Source of the DNA: Arcanobacterium buesumense | GTDB taxonomy: Bacteria; Actinomycetota; Actinomycetes; Actinomycetales; Actinomycetaceae | DNA length: 64,000 nt | Reading direction: 5' to 3' | NCBI RefSeq assembly: GCF_012563545.1 | Contig: NZ_CP050804.1 | Span: 1,736,001-1,800,000 of the forward strand | In this document: in pieces, positions 54,535-62,443 of the stretch | Layout of the letters: each line of letters begins with the position of its first letter | Position numbering within the stretch: the stretch's first letter is position 1 | Translations under genes and position numbers: made by a program | Notes under the pieces: model-generated | The model's database searches: none | Told to the model about the DNA's origin: nothing | What the model saw: only the letters and a program-made list of their open reading frames with translations

Positions 54535-54579
54535 GCCAGCATATACGGCAACGCCAGCTAAGCCGGCACTGCCGTCACC
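54535..54579 (+). repeat. 9-bp GCCAGC-type repeat array 1
   Basis: An isolated GCCAGC at 54535, then 9-bp-phased units at 54544, 54553 (GCCAGCTAA), 54562 (GCCGGCACT) and 54571 (GCCGTCACC). It shares the 16-mer GCCAGCTAAGCCGGCA with array 2. It lies between the att scar and the recombinase gene. Confidence 0.8.
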
Positions 54580-54623
54580 GTGTCTTAATAGCAGGTTGTT
54601 CATTAGTTCTGATGAAGTAAATC

Positions 54624-55453
54624 ATGAACAATACAACAACACAAACAATCCTCAGTGATTGGACTTTAGCCATGCGAGCACAAGCCCTTTCACCTCTAAC
54701 CATTCATGAGCGCATTCGCGTTTCTAACTGCTTATGCGAATACGTTGACGCAACGCCAGTAACGATAACTACTGATCAGATTATCGAGTGGGTTTCACTT
54801 CTGCCGTCAGCAGTAACTAAATGGACGTACTTTACCCATATCAAGGCTTTATTTACTTGGTTAGAAATAACTAGAAGGCGTACCGATAATCCATTGCTTG
54901 GGTTAAAAGCCCCAGACGACCTAAGTACTACCCACGACCAATCTCACTCGAAGTCATTGAGCACGTTCTCAATCAGCGACTTTATCGTAAAACTCGCTGC
55001 ATGATTCTCCTGGCATTTAATTGTGGGTTACGAGTGGGAGAAATATGTAAAGTACGTGGCCAAGACTATGACCGGCAAGCCGGGCTATTAACCGTCGAGG
55101 GGAAAGGCGGAAAACGCAATACCATCCCCGTCAATTCCGGCCTTCAACCATTCTTCAACACCATGCCAGCTCACGGCTGGTGGTTTCCATGCCGCGATGG
55201 AGGGCATGTACGGTCACGATCAGTTGGAGATACTATCGTGCGCACCTTTCGACGCTACAACATTCACATGGTTTCACATCAGCTACGCCACGCATTTGCA
55301 ACAGAACTTCTTGCAGCCGATGTTGATCTACGAATCGTCCAACTGCTGATGCGTCATGAATCCATTCAAACCACTGCTCTTTATACGCGAGTGGCTAGAA
55401 CTCAGCAATTAGAAGGAACTAATAAGCTTCCCGTTTTCTTAGGAAAGGATTAA
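54624..55453 (+). pseudogene. tyrosine recombinase (integrase/Xer-like), frameshifted
   Basis: Two overlapping frames make one recombinase of about 276 residues. The N-terminal SAM-like domain (LSPLTIHERIRVSNCLCEYV) runs in one frame to NPLLGLKAP. From there the -1 frame continues with RRPKYYPRPISLEVIEHVLN and the catalytic domain: Arg in CGLRVGEI, Lys in GKGGKRN, HQLRHAFATE, His in LLMRHESI and Tyr in TTALYTRV. The shift falls at about 54903-54914 (AAAAGCCCC), consistent with loss of one base in a homopolymer; programmed -1 shifting cannot be excluded. All catalytic residues remain. The stop is two bases before parA, so it shares an operon with the partition genes. Confidence 0.85.
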
Positions 55454-55455
55454 CT

Positions 55456-56232
55456 ATGATTATTGCCGTTTGTAATCAAAAAGGCGGGGTAGGAAAAACT
55501 ACCATCTCAACCAATCTTGCACACCACCTTTCACGACAAGGATCAGTTCTGGTTATTGATGCCGATCCACAAGGCAACTCAACAACATCACTTGGAGTTG
55601 AAGTAACTCGTGAATCATTCACTCTGAATGACGTTATGGCCGCAATAGCTTCTGGCAATAGCCCAAGCGTCATCCATCAAGCGATCACACACGCACAATC
55701 AGACTGGGGTGACGTCGATGTGCTACCTGCAGATCGCTTACTCGCTTCACGTAACGACGACGGCTCTTTAGGAAGGGAAAGCAGACTACGCACCGCACTT
55801 ACAGCAGTAATTGACGACTATGAGCATATCGTTATCGATTGTCCTCCATCGCTTGGAGTTTTAACGACAAACGCCCTCGTTGCAGCCGATACAGCATTAA
55901 TTGTCACCACAGCACGAGAAACAAGCGTCGATGGCGTAGCAGAAATGGTGTCAACTATCGCAACTGTGCGTTCCTACTACAATTCACGACTAACTCTATC
56001 TGCCATATTCCTCAACGCCTTCCGGCCCGAACGAATTGATAGCGATAACTGGCGTAGACACCTACGCGATTACTACGAACCGTATCTACTCGAAAAGTTT
56101 TTACCAGAGCGTGAATATATCAACCGCGCAGCATCGTCACATTCACCTATACCAGCTGGTGTCGATGATCGTGCAGATCAAGCACTAACAGAGCTTGCCA
56201 GCATATTTACCATTGCCAGCAATGCCAGCTAA
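55456..56232 (+). CDS. ParA-family partition ATPase
   Basis: A 258-residue Walker-type ATPase. The deviant Walker A KGGVGKTTISTNLA, VIDADPQGNSTTSLG (A') and HIVIDCPPSLGVLTTNAL (Walker B) are clear. There is no N-terminal DNA-binding domain, as in short type Ib or chromosome-like ParA. It segregates plasmids or excised elements with a small DNA-binding partner. AAGGATTAACT ribosome site. The last codons (IASNAS) are built from the GCCAGC repeats of array 2. Confidence 0.95.
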   Translation: MIIAVCNQKGGVGKTTISTNLAHHLSRQGSVLVIDADPQGNSTTSLGVEVTRESFTLNDVMAAIASGNSPSVIHQAITHAQSDWGDVDVLPADRLLASRNDDGSLGRESRLRTALTAVIDDYEHIVIDCPPSLGVLTTNALVAADTALIVTTARETSVDGVAEMVSTIATVRSYYNSRLTLSAIFLNAFRPERIDSDNWRRHLRDYYEPYLLEKFLPEREYINRAASSHSPIPAGVDDRADQALTELASIFTIASNAS

Positions 56233-56241
56233 GCCGGCAAT
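56197..56241 (+). repeat. 9-bp GCCAGC-type repeat array 2
   Basis: GCCAGC at 56197, then perfect 9-bp phasing at 56215, 56224 and 56233 (GCCAGCAAT, GCCAGCTAA, GCCGGCAAT). It overlaps the end of parA and its stop codon. Confidence 0.85.
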
Positions 56242-56261
56242 GACAAATAAGGGAAAATACT

Positions 56262-56603
56262 ATGAAAACGCCTAACTTAGAAACTTTGAATTCCTTGCAA
56301 AAAGCACCTGTCAACGATCCAATAGTAGCGGGCGCACCTATGGCTGGCACCGCTGGCAATGCCAGCCACGCCAGCAAAGCCAGCAATGCTGGCACAAAAT
56401 TTACAATCAGACTCAAACAATCTGATATGGGAATAATACGTGCAGCGTATCTACACGACCTTTCTTCAGGAATTTTCCAAGGATCGCTCTCTGCTTGGGC
56501 GACACATGCACTACTTGGCAAGGCAAATGCCGTCGAGAAGCAGCAAGGAGCACCTCTTCGTGAAGTAAATACAGGAGTTATTCCACGCGGTCGATTAAAT
56601 TAG
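56262..56603 (+). CDS. small ribbon-helix-helix-like partner of ParA
   Basis: A 113-residue protein. Residues 47-90 (TKFTIRLKQSDMGIIRAAYLHDL...SLSAWATHALLG) look like a beta strand followed by two helices, the ribbon-helix-helix fold of small ParB/ParG-type centromere binders. Residues 28-45 are an Ala/Ser/Gly/Asn repeat (AGT, AGN, ASH, ASK) encoded by the 9-bp array 3. I infer it is the DNA-binding partner of ParA. It lies 29 bp downstream of parA with array 2 in the gap. Confidence 0.65.
   Translation: MKTPNLETLNSLQKAPVNDPIVAGAPMAGTAGNASHASKASNAGTKFTIRLKQSDMGIIRAAYLHDLSSGIFQGSLSAWATHALLGKANAVEKQQGAPLREVNTGVIPRGRLN
56343..56396 (+). repeat. 9-bp GCCAGC/GCTGGC repeat array 3, inside the parB-like gene
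   Basis: Six uninterrupted 9-bp units: two GCTGGC, three GCCAGC and a final GCTGGC, in both orientations, in phase with the codons. Same core as arrays 1 and 2. Confidence 0.85.
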
Positions 56604-56618
56604 AATCCTGAATCATTG

Positions 56619-56650
56619 AATAAGGCACTGTATTCTTACAGTGCCTTATT
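56619..56650. terminator. bidirectional terminator after the partition operon
   Basis: A perfect 14-bp stem AATAAGGCACTGTA / TACAGTGCCTTATT with a 4-base loop, followed by GTTTTCC. It also serves the convergent membrane gene ending at 56646. Confidence 0.92.
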
Positions 56651-56879
56651 GTTTTCCGGAATTCTCTTCTAACTCATCAGGTAAGACTATAGAACGATAG
56701 CGCACATGAATAGCCAGGAGCCATAAACACAAGCCGGCTAGAGCTAGTTCGAGCAAACACATGATATCGATGGTTGGGTGATTGAATGCGAGCCATAGAG
56801 ACGCAAAAAATCCGCCAACAGAAATAATAACAACGAATAGCCAACTTGCTAGGGAAGACATCTTTGATGTCTTCATCAT
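56646..56879 (-). CDS. small two-helix membrane protein
   Basis: A 77-residue protein with two membrane helices (SWLFVVIISVGGFFASLWLAF and MCLLELALAGLCLWLLAIHV) and a polar C-terminus. Start ATG 56879 or 56876 after AAGGGCGG; the frame extends to 56978 without support. Not recognised; an accessory gene of the element. Confidence 0.55.
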   Translation of the reverse strand: MMKTSKMSSLASWLFVVIISVGGFFASLWLAFNHPTIDIMCLLELALAGLCLWLLAIHVRYRSIVLPDELEENSGKQ

Positions 56880-57415
56880 TATCACCGCCCTTACTTCTTT
56901 TATTCTATCACTCCACTTCATTCCATTGGATTGGATGGAATGATTTCGAGTAACACGAGAAATATGTAATAAATTCATATTTATTGTGCATCGCTCTACC
57001 GTGGCGCACTGGAGCGACGCACGGTAGAACTTCTATTTTTCCTTGATTTCCCAATAAAAAGTGTATTTTTGACCGTGAGGCACCTGTTGCCGCACGGTAT
57101 TTTCACACATAATCTTAGCGACACCCAAAGTAGTTGAAGAGTAATGCGCTAGCACTACATGAAATGCTCAATTTTAGTAAGTGGCTATTTATAGGGATTT
57201 TAAGGTTTCATTTCACCGTGCGGCAGCTGTTGCCTCACGGTGAAATAGGGTGTTTACTTTTAGCGACACCTAGCAATAATCAACAAGAAATTATCATGAC
57301 ATGGAGGGTCGTCAAGGTTTTATCTGTGGATAACTTTCTTTGTGCGTCTTTTTATGTGGGAGACTTCTCGTATCATTGAACTGAAGTCTCCAATACGCCT
57401 AAAGGATGCGAAGTC
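56880..57415. other. 535-bp gene-free segment, candidate replication or resolution region
   Basis: It holds the three palindromes, the duplicated box and a perfect DnaA box (TGTGGATAA, 57325-57333) in an A+T-rich context, directly downstream of the partition cassette. No ORF that I can support. Origin, resolution site or regulatory region are all possible. Confidence 0.5.
56995..57270. repeat. three palindromes and a duplicated TTAGCGACACC box
   Basis: Palindrome 1 at 56995-57028 (arms TCTACCGTG), palindrome 2 at 57072-57098 and palindrome 3 at 57211-57245. Palindromes 2 and 3 share ACCGTG, GGCA, then TGCC and CACGGT with A/C swaps between arms. TTAGCGACACC follows palindrome 2 at 57115 and palindrome 3 at 57260, at nearly the same distance, so a module of about 145 bp is duplicated. 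Confidence 0.8.
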
Positions 57416-57805
57416 ATGGCCTTGATCTTGCTTGTCGTTTCCTTACAAATCATGTTCTTCATTTTCTTGTTGCGCTATATCGTCTTTGTCGAAGGGGTAT
57501 TGGTTGGTTTTGTTGCGGCTGTATATATGTCGCACGATTTAGGATTTCACCCAGCGTATGGAGTAACGGCAGCGATTATTATCGCGATTGCGAACCTAGT
57601 CTTGCAGTCAACCAAAGTTGGGTTTGCTTTATTGGCAACCACTTTCTCACTCATGTACGCCAATTTCGTTTATGAAAAACTTGTTGAGCACTACACTCCT
57701 GGCGACACTACATGGGGATGGTTCGGAGCGATCGTATGTTTCACAGTCAGCATGGCGCTACATGGGGCCACATTCATTAACCGACGCGAAACGCTAAACA
57801 CATAA
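57416..57805 (+). CDS. four-helix membrane protein, unknown
   Basis: A 129-residue protein with about four membrane helices covering most of its length and a short polar loop, EKLVEHYTPGDTTWG. AAAGGA ribosome site nine bases before ATG. No family recognised. Element accessory gene. Confidence 0.65.
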   Translation: MALILLVVSLQIMFFIFLLRYIVFVEGVLVGFVAAVYMSHDLGFHPAYGVTAAIIIAIANLVLQSTKVGFALLATTFSLMYANFVYEKLVEHYTPGDTTWGWFGAIVCFTVSMALHGATFINRRETLNT

Positions 57806-58174
57806 CAGCGAATTCTGTATCATTAAGAAATGCCGAATAGTCACTTTTGGGATTTTTAGCTTCCAAAATATCGAAATATTAGTGCCCCACTAAATCACAT
57901 ATCATGCCAATTCTTCGGCAGGCATACCAACTTTTCCGTCGACCCCCTTCTTCAACACAGTAAGAGCGAGACAATTTTGCAACATGTCAAAGATGCATGA
58001 AGGACACTAAACAGGTTCAATCGCACATTCATACATATGTGCGATTGAACACATATTTTGGATCAAGTATTATTATTGTGACTACATAGCCAAATCCGCT
58101 ATTTAGTTTTTGCTCCCTCAGCAGAATCATTATTACAACAGTATGTATACGACCAAAATACGCTAGGAGATTCG
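57806..58174. other. regulatory gap before the secreted-protein gene
   Basis: About 370 bp, no gene. It contains a 14-bp inverted repeat and an overlapping promoter (listed separately). The rest shows nothing I can name. Confidence 0.6.
58015..58073 (+). promoter_or_regulatory. promoter TTGAAC-17-TATTAT with operator-like inverted repeat
   Basis: -35 TTGAAC at 58045-58050, 17-base spacer, -10 TATTAT at 58068-58073. The -35 lies inside the right arm of a 14-bp inverted repeat (58015-58028 with 58037-58050). A protein bound there would block the promoter. It points at the secreted-protein gene, about 100 bp downstream. Confidence 0.6.
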
Positions 58175-58678
58175 ATGAACAAAATGAAAATTGTCTTGAC
58201 CGGATTAACAAGTGTCGCTTTCATGTTCGGCAGTGTGGGGATAGCCAATGCCCAGCCGCGTGAGACACCATCGTCTGCTGTCATCACAGTGGAAACTACA
58301 CAGGAGCTCGAGAACACAGCTGTCGCGCTAGAACGCCTTCTCAATTATTATGATTCTATTCCTGATAGCGTCCTCGCCCAAGGCGATCAAGCACTGCGAG
58401 CCTGGCAAGCCACTCATCCGGTTCCGATGATGCGCGCATCATTTTGGGGATGCCTAGGCGCAATTGGATAGCTAATTGGAAGCAATGCGGTCGGCGTGGC
58501 GAAGATCGTAAAGATCAAAAGATACATGAACGCACTAGGCGGAGTTAAGGAGGCTGTGCGTCTTATGTGGGGCGCAAGCTTTAAATACGAGAAGCTATTG
58601 GCAGCAGGCGGCGCTCTCGGAGGATTGGTATCAGAGATCGCTGGAATTACGGATGTGAAAGAGAAATGCCTATCTTGA
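58175..58678 (+). pseudogene. secreted bacteriocin-like protein, interrupted by in-frame TAG
   Basis: Strong ribosome site TAGGAG. Signal peptide (1-27, ending GIANAQPRE), then a polar helical region, then a Gly/Ala-rich part GCLGAIG ending at TAG (58469-58471). The same frame continues without other stops as LIGSNAVGVAKIVKIKRYMNALGG to DVKEKCLS at TGA 58678. Together they would make a 167-residue exported protein with two Cys bracketing an amphipathic Gly-rich core, as in some secreted antimicrobial peptides. I do not know a named family. The TAG is either a mutation (from CAG or TGG) or is read through. Confidence 0.6.
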
Positions 58679-58854
58679 TGAAGATTATCATTACAACACA
58701 ATTTATCGCAGCCTTGAGTGGAACAATACTGGCGATCTTAACGATATTTTCCGATATGGATCTCATGGATGGAGCAATAGGAGCACTAGGACTATATTTC
58801 ACTCTCGAATGTTGCAGAATGCTACTAAAACACAGAACAGAGAAACGTGATTAA
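58678..58854 (+). CDS. small two-helix membrane protein, possible immunity protein
   Basis: A 58-residue protein (MKIIITTQFIAALSGTILAI...) with two membrane helices and a basic tail, LLKHRTEKRD. Its ATG overlaps the stop of the secreted-protein frame (TGATG), so it would be translationally coupled to it. Small basic two-helix proteins are typical immunity partners of bacteriocins; that role is inference. Confidence 0.6.
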   Translation: MKIIITTQFIAALSGTILAILTIFSDMDLMDGAIGALGLYFTLECCRMLLKHRTEKRD

Positions 58855-58869
58855 CCTCGCGAAAAACCA

Positions 58870-58916
58870 AAAGTTAGGGAGAAATGTCTAAACACGTCAT
58901 TTCTCCCTAACTTTTT
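58870..58916 (+). terminator. terminator of the secreted-protein operon
   Basis: A perfect 17-bp stem (58870-58886 with 58898-58914) followed by a T tract. Confidence 0.95.
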
Positions 58917-59464
58917 ACTCGCCTCGTATACTTGACAGGATTGCTGATCATACAGATAGAGACAAAAATGTAGCTCCGGGAAAGAGCTAAAGCCCCCCTA
59001 CTCCGTGTAGCATAGATCATCAAATTCGAAAAATGATCAAGTTTGCCACTTATACTTTCACACTTTTGGCGCAAACGTCCTGCTTTGCTAAGTGAGTGCT
59101 CTATAAATAAAACCGACAAGCACATTTCCCATCTTCTGGATCATGAGTATGCCGGAAATTGCGACTTAGAATCAGAGCAACCACATGGTTGACCCTTCAT
59201 TTTGAGTGCCGGAGGCACACTAGGTTTACTAGATGTTTTTGTTCGTCCTGACTCTTCCATTGTAGCGCCGCGTCCTTTCATACAAGTCGCGTAGCGACCT
59301 AGCCTGCGTGTTCTTTGCCCTGGTCTAGCCCACACCCGCAGGCTATGGGCTAGACCACCGCAGAATACACAGTCCAGCCACGGAGGATTGTATTTCAGTC
59401 CTTGATCGGCGCTGTCATTTCAGTGTCAGGACGACACAAAACAACGCTCACAAAGGAGACGCTG
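58917..59464. other. gap with inverted repeat, no supported gene
   Basis: About 550 bp. GGTCTAGCCCA and TGGGCTAGACC form an 11-bp inverted repeat near 59319-59354. A minus-strand ORF (59141-59335) ending in a Cys-containing 39-residue stretch is possible but has a poorly placed ribosome site and was not called. Confidence 0.5.
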
Positions 59465-59959
59465 ATGACAGTTCAACAAGAAACTAACGTTGTAGAAACC
59501 GCGATTGACGCAATGGATATCTGGTTCGCTTTTCTTAACCGAGTTAAAGATGGTTTTGAGAGTGATTGCATGAGCTTTGATGAGTTCATCGAGTGCGCGC
59601 AAGGGCAGGAAAATGTTCTACGCGAAACGGTTGATAAAGTAATTGTTCGGGACTCGATAATCATCTTCGTAATCGATGAAGATTTTCGTCAGCATTGGGG
59701 ACAGTTCCCTGAAATTGATTTCATTCGGCTATCAAAGCGACCAGATTGGGCTTTGGCACGACGGGTGATTTGCTGTTTGGGTTTCATGGGTAAAAATCCT
59801 CACGCAATGGCCACATCGGCAATGCTGAATTGGTGGGTTGGTGACAACGATGAAGCAAATCGACTCGCTAATGAAGCCTTAGAAATTGATGGCTCTCTTC
59901 GATTGGCAGTGTTGATGATGAACATTCTAATGTTTGACATTGTTCCACCGTGGAAGTAA
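59465..59959 (+). CDS. DUF4192-like protein
   Basis: A 164-residue protein. The C-terminal half (ARRVICCLGFMGKNPHAMATSAMLNWWVGDNDEANRLANEALEIDGSLRLAVLM) matches the end of DUF4192 proteins, which occur in actinobacterial genomes and mobile elements. The usual N-terminal part is missing or diverged, so this is a short form. AAAGGAGAC ribosome site before ATG 59465. Confidence 0.6.
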   Translation: MTVQQETNVVETAIDAMDIWFAFLNRVKDGFESDCMSFDEFIECAQGQENVLRETVDKVIVRDSIIIFVIDEDFRQHWGQFPEIDFIRLSKRPDWALARRVICCLGFMGKNPHAMATSAMLNWWVGDNDEANRLANEALEIDGSLRLAVLMMNILMFDIVPPWK

Positions 59960-59962
59960 ATC

Positions 59963-60005
59963 AATGAGGGTGTGGGAGTACTATTAGTGCTCCCACACCC
60001 TCATT
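59963..60005 (+). terminator. terminator of the DUF4192-like gene
   Basis: A 16-bp stem AATGAGGGTGTGGGAG / CTCCCACACCCTCATT three bases after the stop codon. Confidence 0.92.
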
Positions 60006-60016
60006 TCGCGTATAAT

Positions 60017-60119
60017 AGGAATTGAGTCCTTTACGGGATTCGTGTTCTAAGCGCTGATTTTGAAGCGTTTGGATTGGAGAAAAGCGGGAGGCGCGCCGTA
60101 GGCGCGCCTCCCGTCTTTT
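60017..60119 (+). ncRNA. candidate small RNA of the element
   Basis: A consensus -10 TATAAT at 60011-60016 is followed by about 70 bases without an ORF and then a strong intrinsic terminator (GGGAGGCGCGCC, GTA, GGCGCGCCTCCC, then GTCTTTTC). A -35 is not obvious. A transcript of about 100 bases is plausible, possibly a copy-number or conjugation regulator. Confidence 0.4.
60085..60119 (+). terminator. terminator of the candidate small RNA
   Basis: A 13-bp G+C-rich stem (60085-60097 with 60101-60113), 3-base loop, then TCTTTTCATTT. Confidence 0.9.
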
Positions 60120-60166
60120 CATTTATGCATGAGGATTTTTAGGTCGGTGCCACTCCATTCCATTTA

Positions 60167-60481
60167 TTACCAGTTGTTAAAATGTTCTGGATGCGTTTCT
60201 TGGTGTTCCTCTGATTCTAAAGTTGGTTTAGGCGGGGTGGATTGACGGAAGATTTTTTGAGCGGTGCCAGATAAATCTAAAGCGCGTTCAACTTCGCGTG
60301 GTTTAACTCCAAGCGCTTCAAGTTTTTGCCGTGCTATAGCAACACGGTCATAGATTTTTTCGACGTCGTTGAGCGCTTCTTCGATAGCCAAGAGCGCTTG
60401 TGTTTTTTCTTCTATCTGAGTTAGCTCATCCGCGAAAAAATTACGTGCGGCGGAACTGACACTGGGTTTCGATGCGGCCAT
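60167..60481 (-). CDS. small coiled protein, unknown
   Basis: A 104-residue, highly charged protein. Residues about 20-65 (ELTQIEEKTQALLAIEEALNDVEKIYDRVAIARQKLEAL) look like a coiled coil, followed by GVKPREVERALDLSG. No domain recognised. Convergent with the candidate small RNA and divergent from mobC. Confidence 0.6.
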   Translation of the reverse strand: MAASKPSVSSAARNFFADELTQIEEKTQALLAIEEALNDVEKIYDRVAIARQKLEALGVKPREVERALDLSGTAQKIFRQSTPPKPTLESEEHQETHPEHFNNW

Positions 60482-60732
60482 GAGGATGTCTTTCTTTCGA
60501 TATAAAAATTATCCTCGTAGCGATTCTCCACCGCCTAGTTTAGAGGATTTTATTTTCCTTGTAAAAGGAAAAGATTCAGCGCGCAGCGCCCATTCTTTCA
60601 GTGATACAACTACACCCGAACGTATAGGACGTTAGTCGTGGTAGTACGGGTAGCAAGCAACGCAAATGTATATACACATTTGCCACTGACGTGTTAAAAT
60701 GGATGTACCATCCAAACCTTTTAGGAGGAGTC
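60482..60732. other. intergenic region upstream of mobC, candidate oriT
   Basis: About 250 bp with clustered inverted repeats: TTTTCCTT/AAAAGGAAAA (near 60552), GCAAATGT/ACATTTGC (60662-60683) and TGGATG/CATCCA (near 60701). The origin of transfer commonly lies directly upstream of mobC-relaxase operons. The nick site cannot be fixed from sequence alone. Confidence 0.45.
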
Positions 60733-61119
60733 GTGGAATCAAGTTCCACGCCTAATCGATCTCGTAAACGAGCTCGGATAGTGTACTTTTCCGAAGAAGA
60801 ATTGAATCAAATAGCGTAGCGTATGCGTTCCCAAGGGCTTACAAATTTCTCCAAGTTTGCCCGCCAAACTCTCACAAGTGGAGTCATTGTCACGAGCACT
60901 AAGAGTGCTGGAGCTGAAAGAATCAGTCGTGAAATTGCTGCTATTGGCAATAATATAAATCAGATTGCGCGCAAGGCGAATACTGAAAATGTTGCCACCT
61001 ATGAACAGGTTTTAGTAGCTATTGACCTGCTGGATGAGGTTCGCAAGTTAGTTCAATCCGAACTTGGGAGCGCGCGTGGCCGTGGTGAAAATCCATCCGA
61101 TAAGTCAAACTCTGCATAA
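60733..61119 (+). pseudogene. mobC: MobC-type mobilization protein, interrupted by in-frame TAG
   Basis: AGGAGGAGTC precedes GTG 60733, which begins VESSSTPNRSRKRARIVYFSEEEL. After 28 codons the frame meets TAG (60817-60819), then continues RMRSQGLTNFSKFARQTLTSGV and ends GNNINQIARKANTENVATYEQVL, the typical MobC accessory protein (a relaxosome ribbon-helix-helix protein). The intact protein would be 128 residues. CAG to TAG at that codon is the simplest cause. ATG 60823 after the stop lacks a ribosome site, so a truncated product is doubtful. Confidence 0.8.
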
Positions 61120-62443
61120 GGCGATTGCGTATATTACGCAAGACGCTAAGACGAACTCTGGCATTTTATGTTCGTCTAATTGTGCTGTTGTGCCATCGGA
61201 TGCTGACAATATTACGGCTGTCATGCGCTCGGCTTTAGCTGATGCTGAGGTAAAACGCGGGGTCGGCAGACCAGGTTCAGTTCTAGCTTTTCATGTGATT
61301 CAATCCTTCAAACCAGGTGAAGTTGATGCAAATACCGCCCATGAGATTGGCTGGAAATTTGCTCAAAAAATCACTGGCGGAGAACACGATCTAGTCGTTG
61401 CTACACACGTTGATCGAGGGCATATACATAATCATATTATTTTCTGCTCGGCAAATAGAGTGACGGGAAAACGGTATCGGAACCCTAATTCTAACCTGAA
61501 AAAGATTCGTAAAATCTCCGATGAGTTAGTGAAAGAGTATGGATTATCGGTCATTGAACCGGAGGGACGCGGGCAAAAGCTGTCGTCAATCTACGCAGAT
61601 GCTTATGCTCAGCACGGCAAAGAGTTTTTACGATTTGCCATTGACGATGCTGTTCAAAACTCTCATTCGTGGCAAGCAATGGTCGATACGTTAGCCGAGT
61701 CGGGAGTTACGGTATCCATGCGCGGGGCGCATATCCTGTTTGATTGTGAACAGGTTGGCCGAGCCGTTCGTGGAAAAACACTGGGTGAAAACTATACCGA
61801 ACATGCTCTTCACTCGCGTCTTGGACGCGAAGCAATGAGTGAGTTTATTGTGGCTAAAAGTCTCGTTACTCGTGTCGATGATAAGCGTTGGCAGGTACGA
61901 ATTCCAGGTAAGAAGCCCGCCCAATACTTCGTAGTTTCAGACCAACGAATAATTGATCATGGTCGTCAAATGCGACTCTATCTACCTGCTAGTGGTTCAC
62001 TGACCATTCTTAACCATCGAGGGCAGATAGCCCATCCACTTAATGTTGAAGATCTATACCAGTCATTTACACGGCCAACACCTATCATGTCTCAACATCC
62101 TCATGTGCGTGTTGAACGTGGTACGAGTGCTGCGCAAAAACGTTACTTTTCATATCTCGATTCGAAGATCGAATCGATTAAGGATGACGCAGCTACTACG
62201 TCATTACTTGCCGAGATACTACGCGATACTCAACCAGAAGATATTCCGTTAGCAATAGAAAGCAAGCTAAGCCAGGCACACCGCAGGCTGAATCTGTTTA
62301 TTGCACAACGTCAGAAACTTATTGATAAAGGACAAACTGTGGAAGGGATAGATCAGAAAATCTCGGCAATACAAGAGCAACAACGTGCACTTCTTACCTT
62401 ACGAAAGCAACTAGAAAAAAGAAACAAAGAAAGGAATAGATAA
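61076..62443 (+). CDS. relaxase/mobilization nuclease (MobA/VirD2-like, MOB_P type)
   Basis: A 455-residue DNA relaxase that nicks the transfer origin and pilots the strand. The N-terminus VVKIHPISQTLHKAIAYITQDAKT carries the active-Tyr region. VATHVDRGHIHNHIIFCSANRVTGKRY carries the HxH metal-binding motif III. The C-terminal third is coiled and charged. GTG 61076 with GGGAG five bases upstream is the best start; it overlaps mobC by 44 bases. Confidence 0.92.
   Translation: MAVVKIHPISQTLHKAIAYITQDAKTNSGILCSSNCAVVPSDADNITAVMRSALADAEVKRGVGRPGSVLAFHVIQSFKPGEVDANTAHEIGWKFAQKITGGEHDLVVATHVDRGHIHNHIIFCSANRVTGKRYRNPNSNLKKIRKISDELVKEYGLSVIEPEGRGQKLSSIYADAYAQHGKEFLRFAIDDAVQNSHSWQAMVDTLAESGVTVSMRGAHILFDCEQVGRAVRGKTLGENYTEHALHSRLGREAMSEFIVAKSLVTRVDDKRWQVRIPGKKPAQYFVVSDQRIIDHGRQMRLYLPASGSLTILNHRGQIAHPLNVEDLYQSFTRPTPIMSQHPHVRVERGTSAAQKRYFSYLDSKIESIKDDAATTSLLAEILRDTQPEDIPLAIESKLSQAHRRLNLFIAQRQKLIDKGQTVEGIDQKISAIQEQQRALLTLRKQLEKRNKERNR

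Noticed and set aside
57134-57379. ORF in the palindrome-rich gap
   Set aside because: It reads through the repeats, has no ribosome site and no recognisable protein features.
59141-59335. Minus-strand 64-codon ORF
   Set aside because: No well-placed ribosome site and low-complexity product; kept only as a note in the gap description.
58469-60819. Reassignment of TAG (for example to pyrrolysine)
   Set aside because: TAG clearly ends other genes here (the RHH gene, dnaX), and no recoding machinery is visible.
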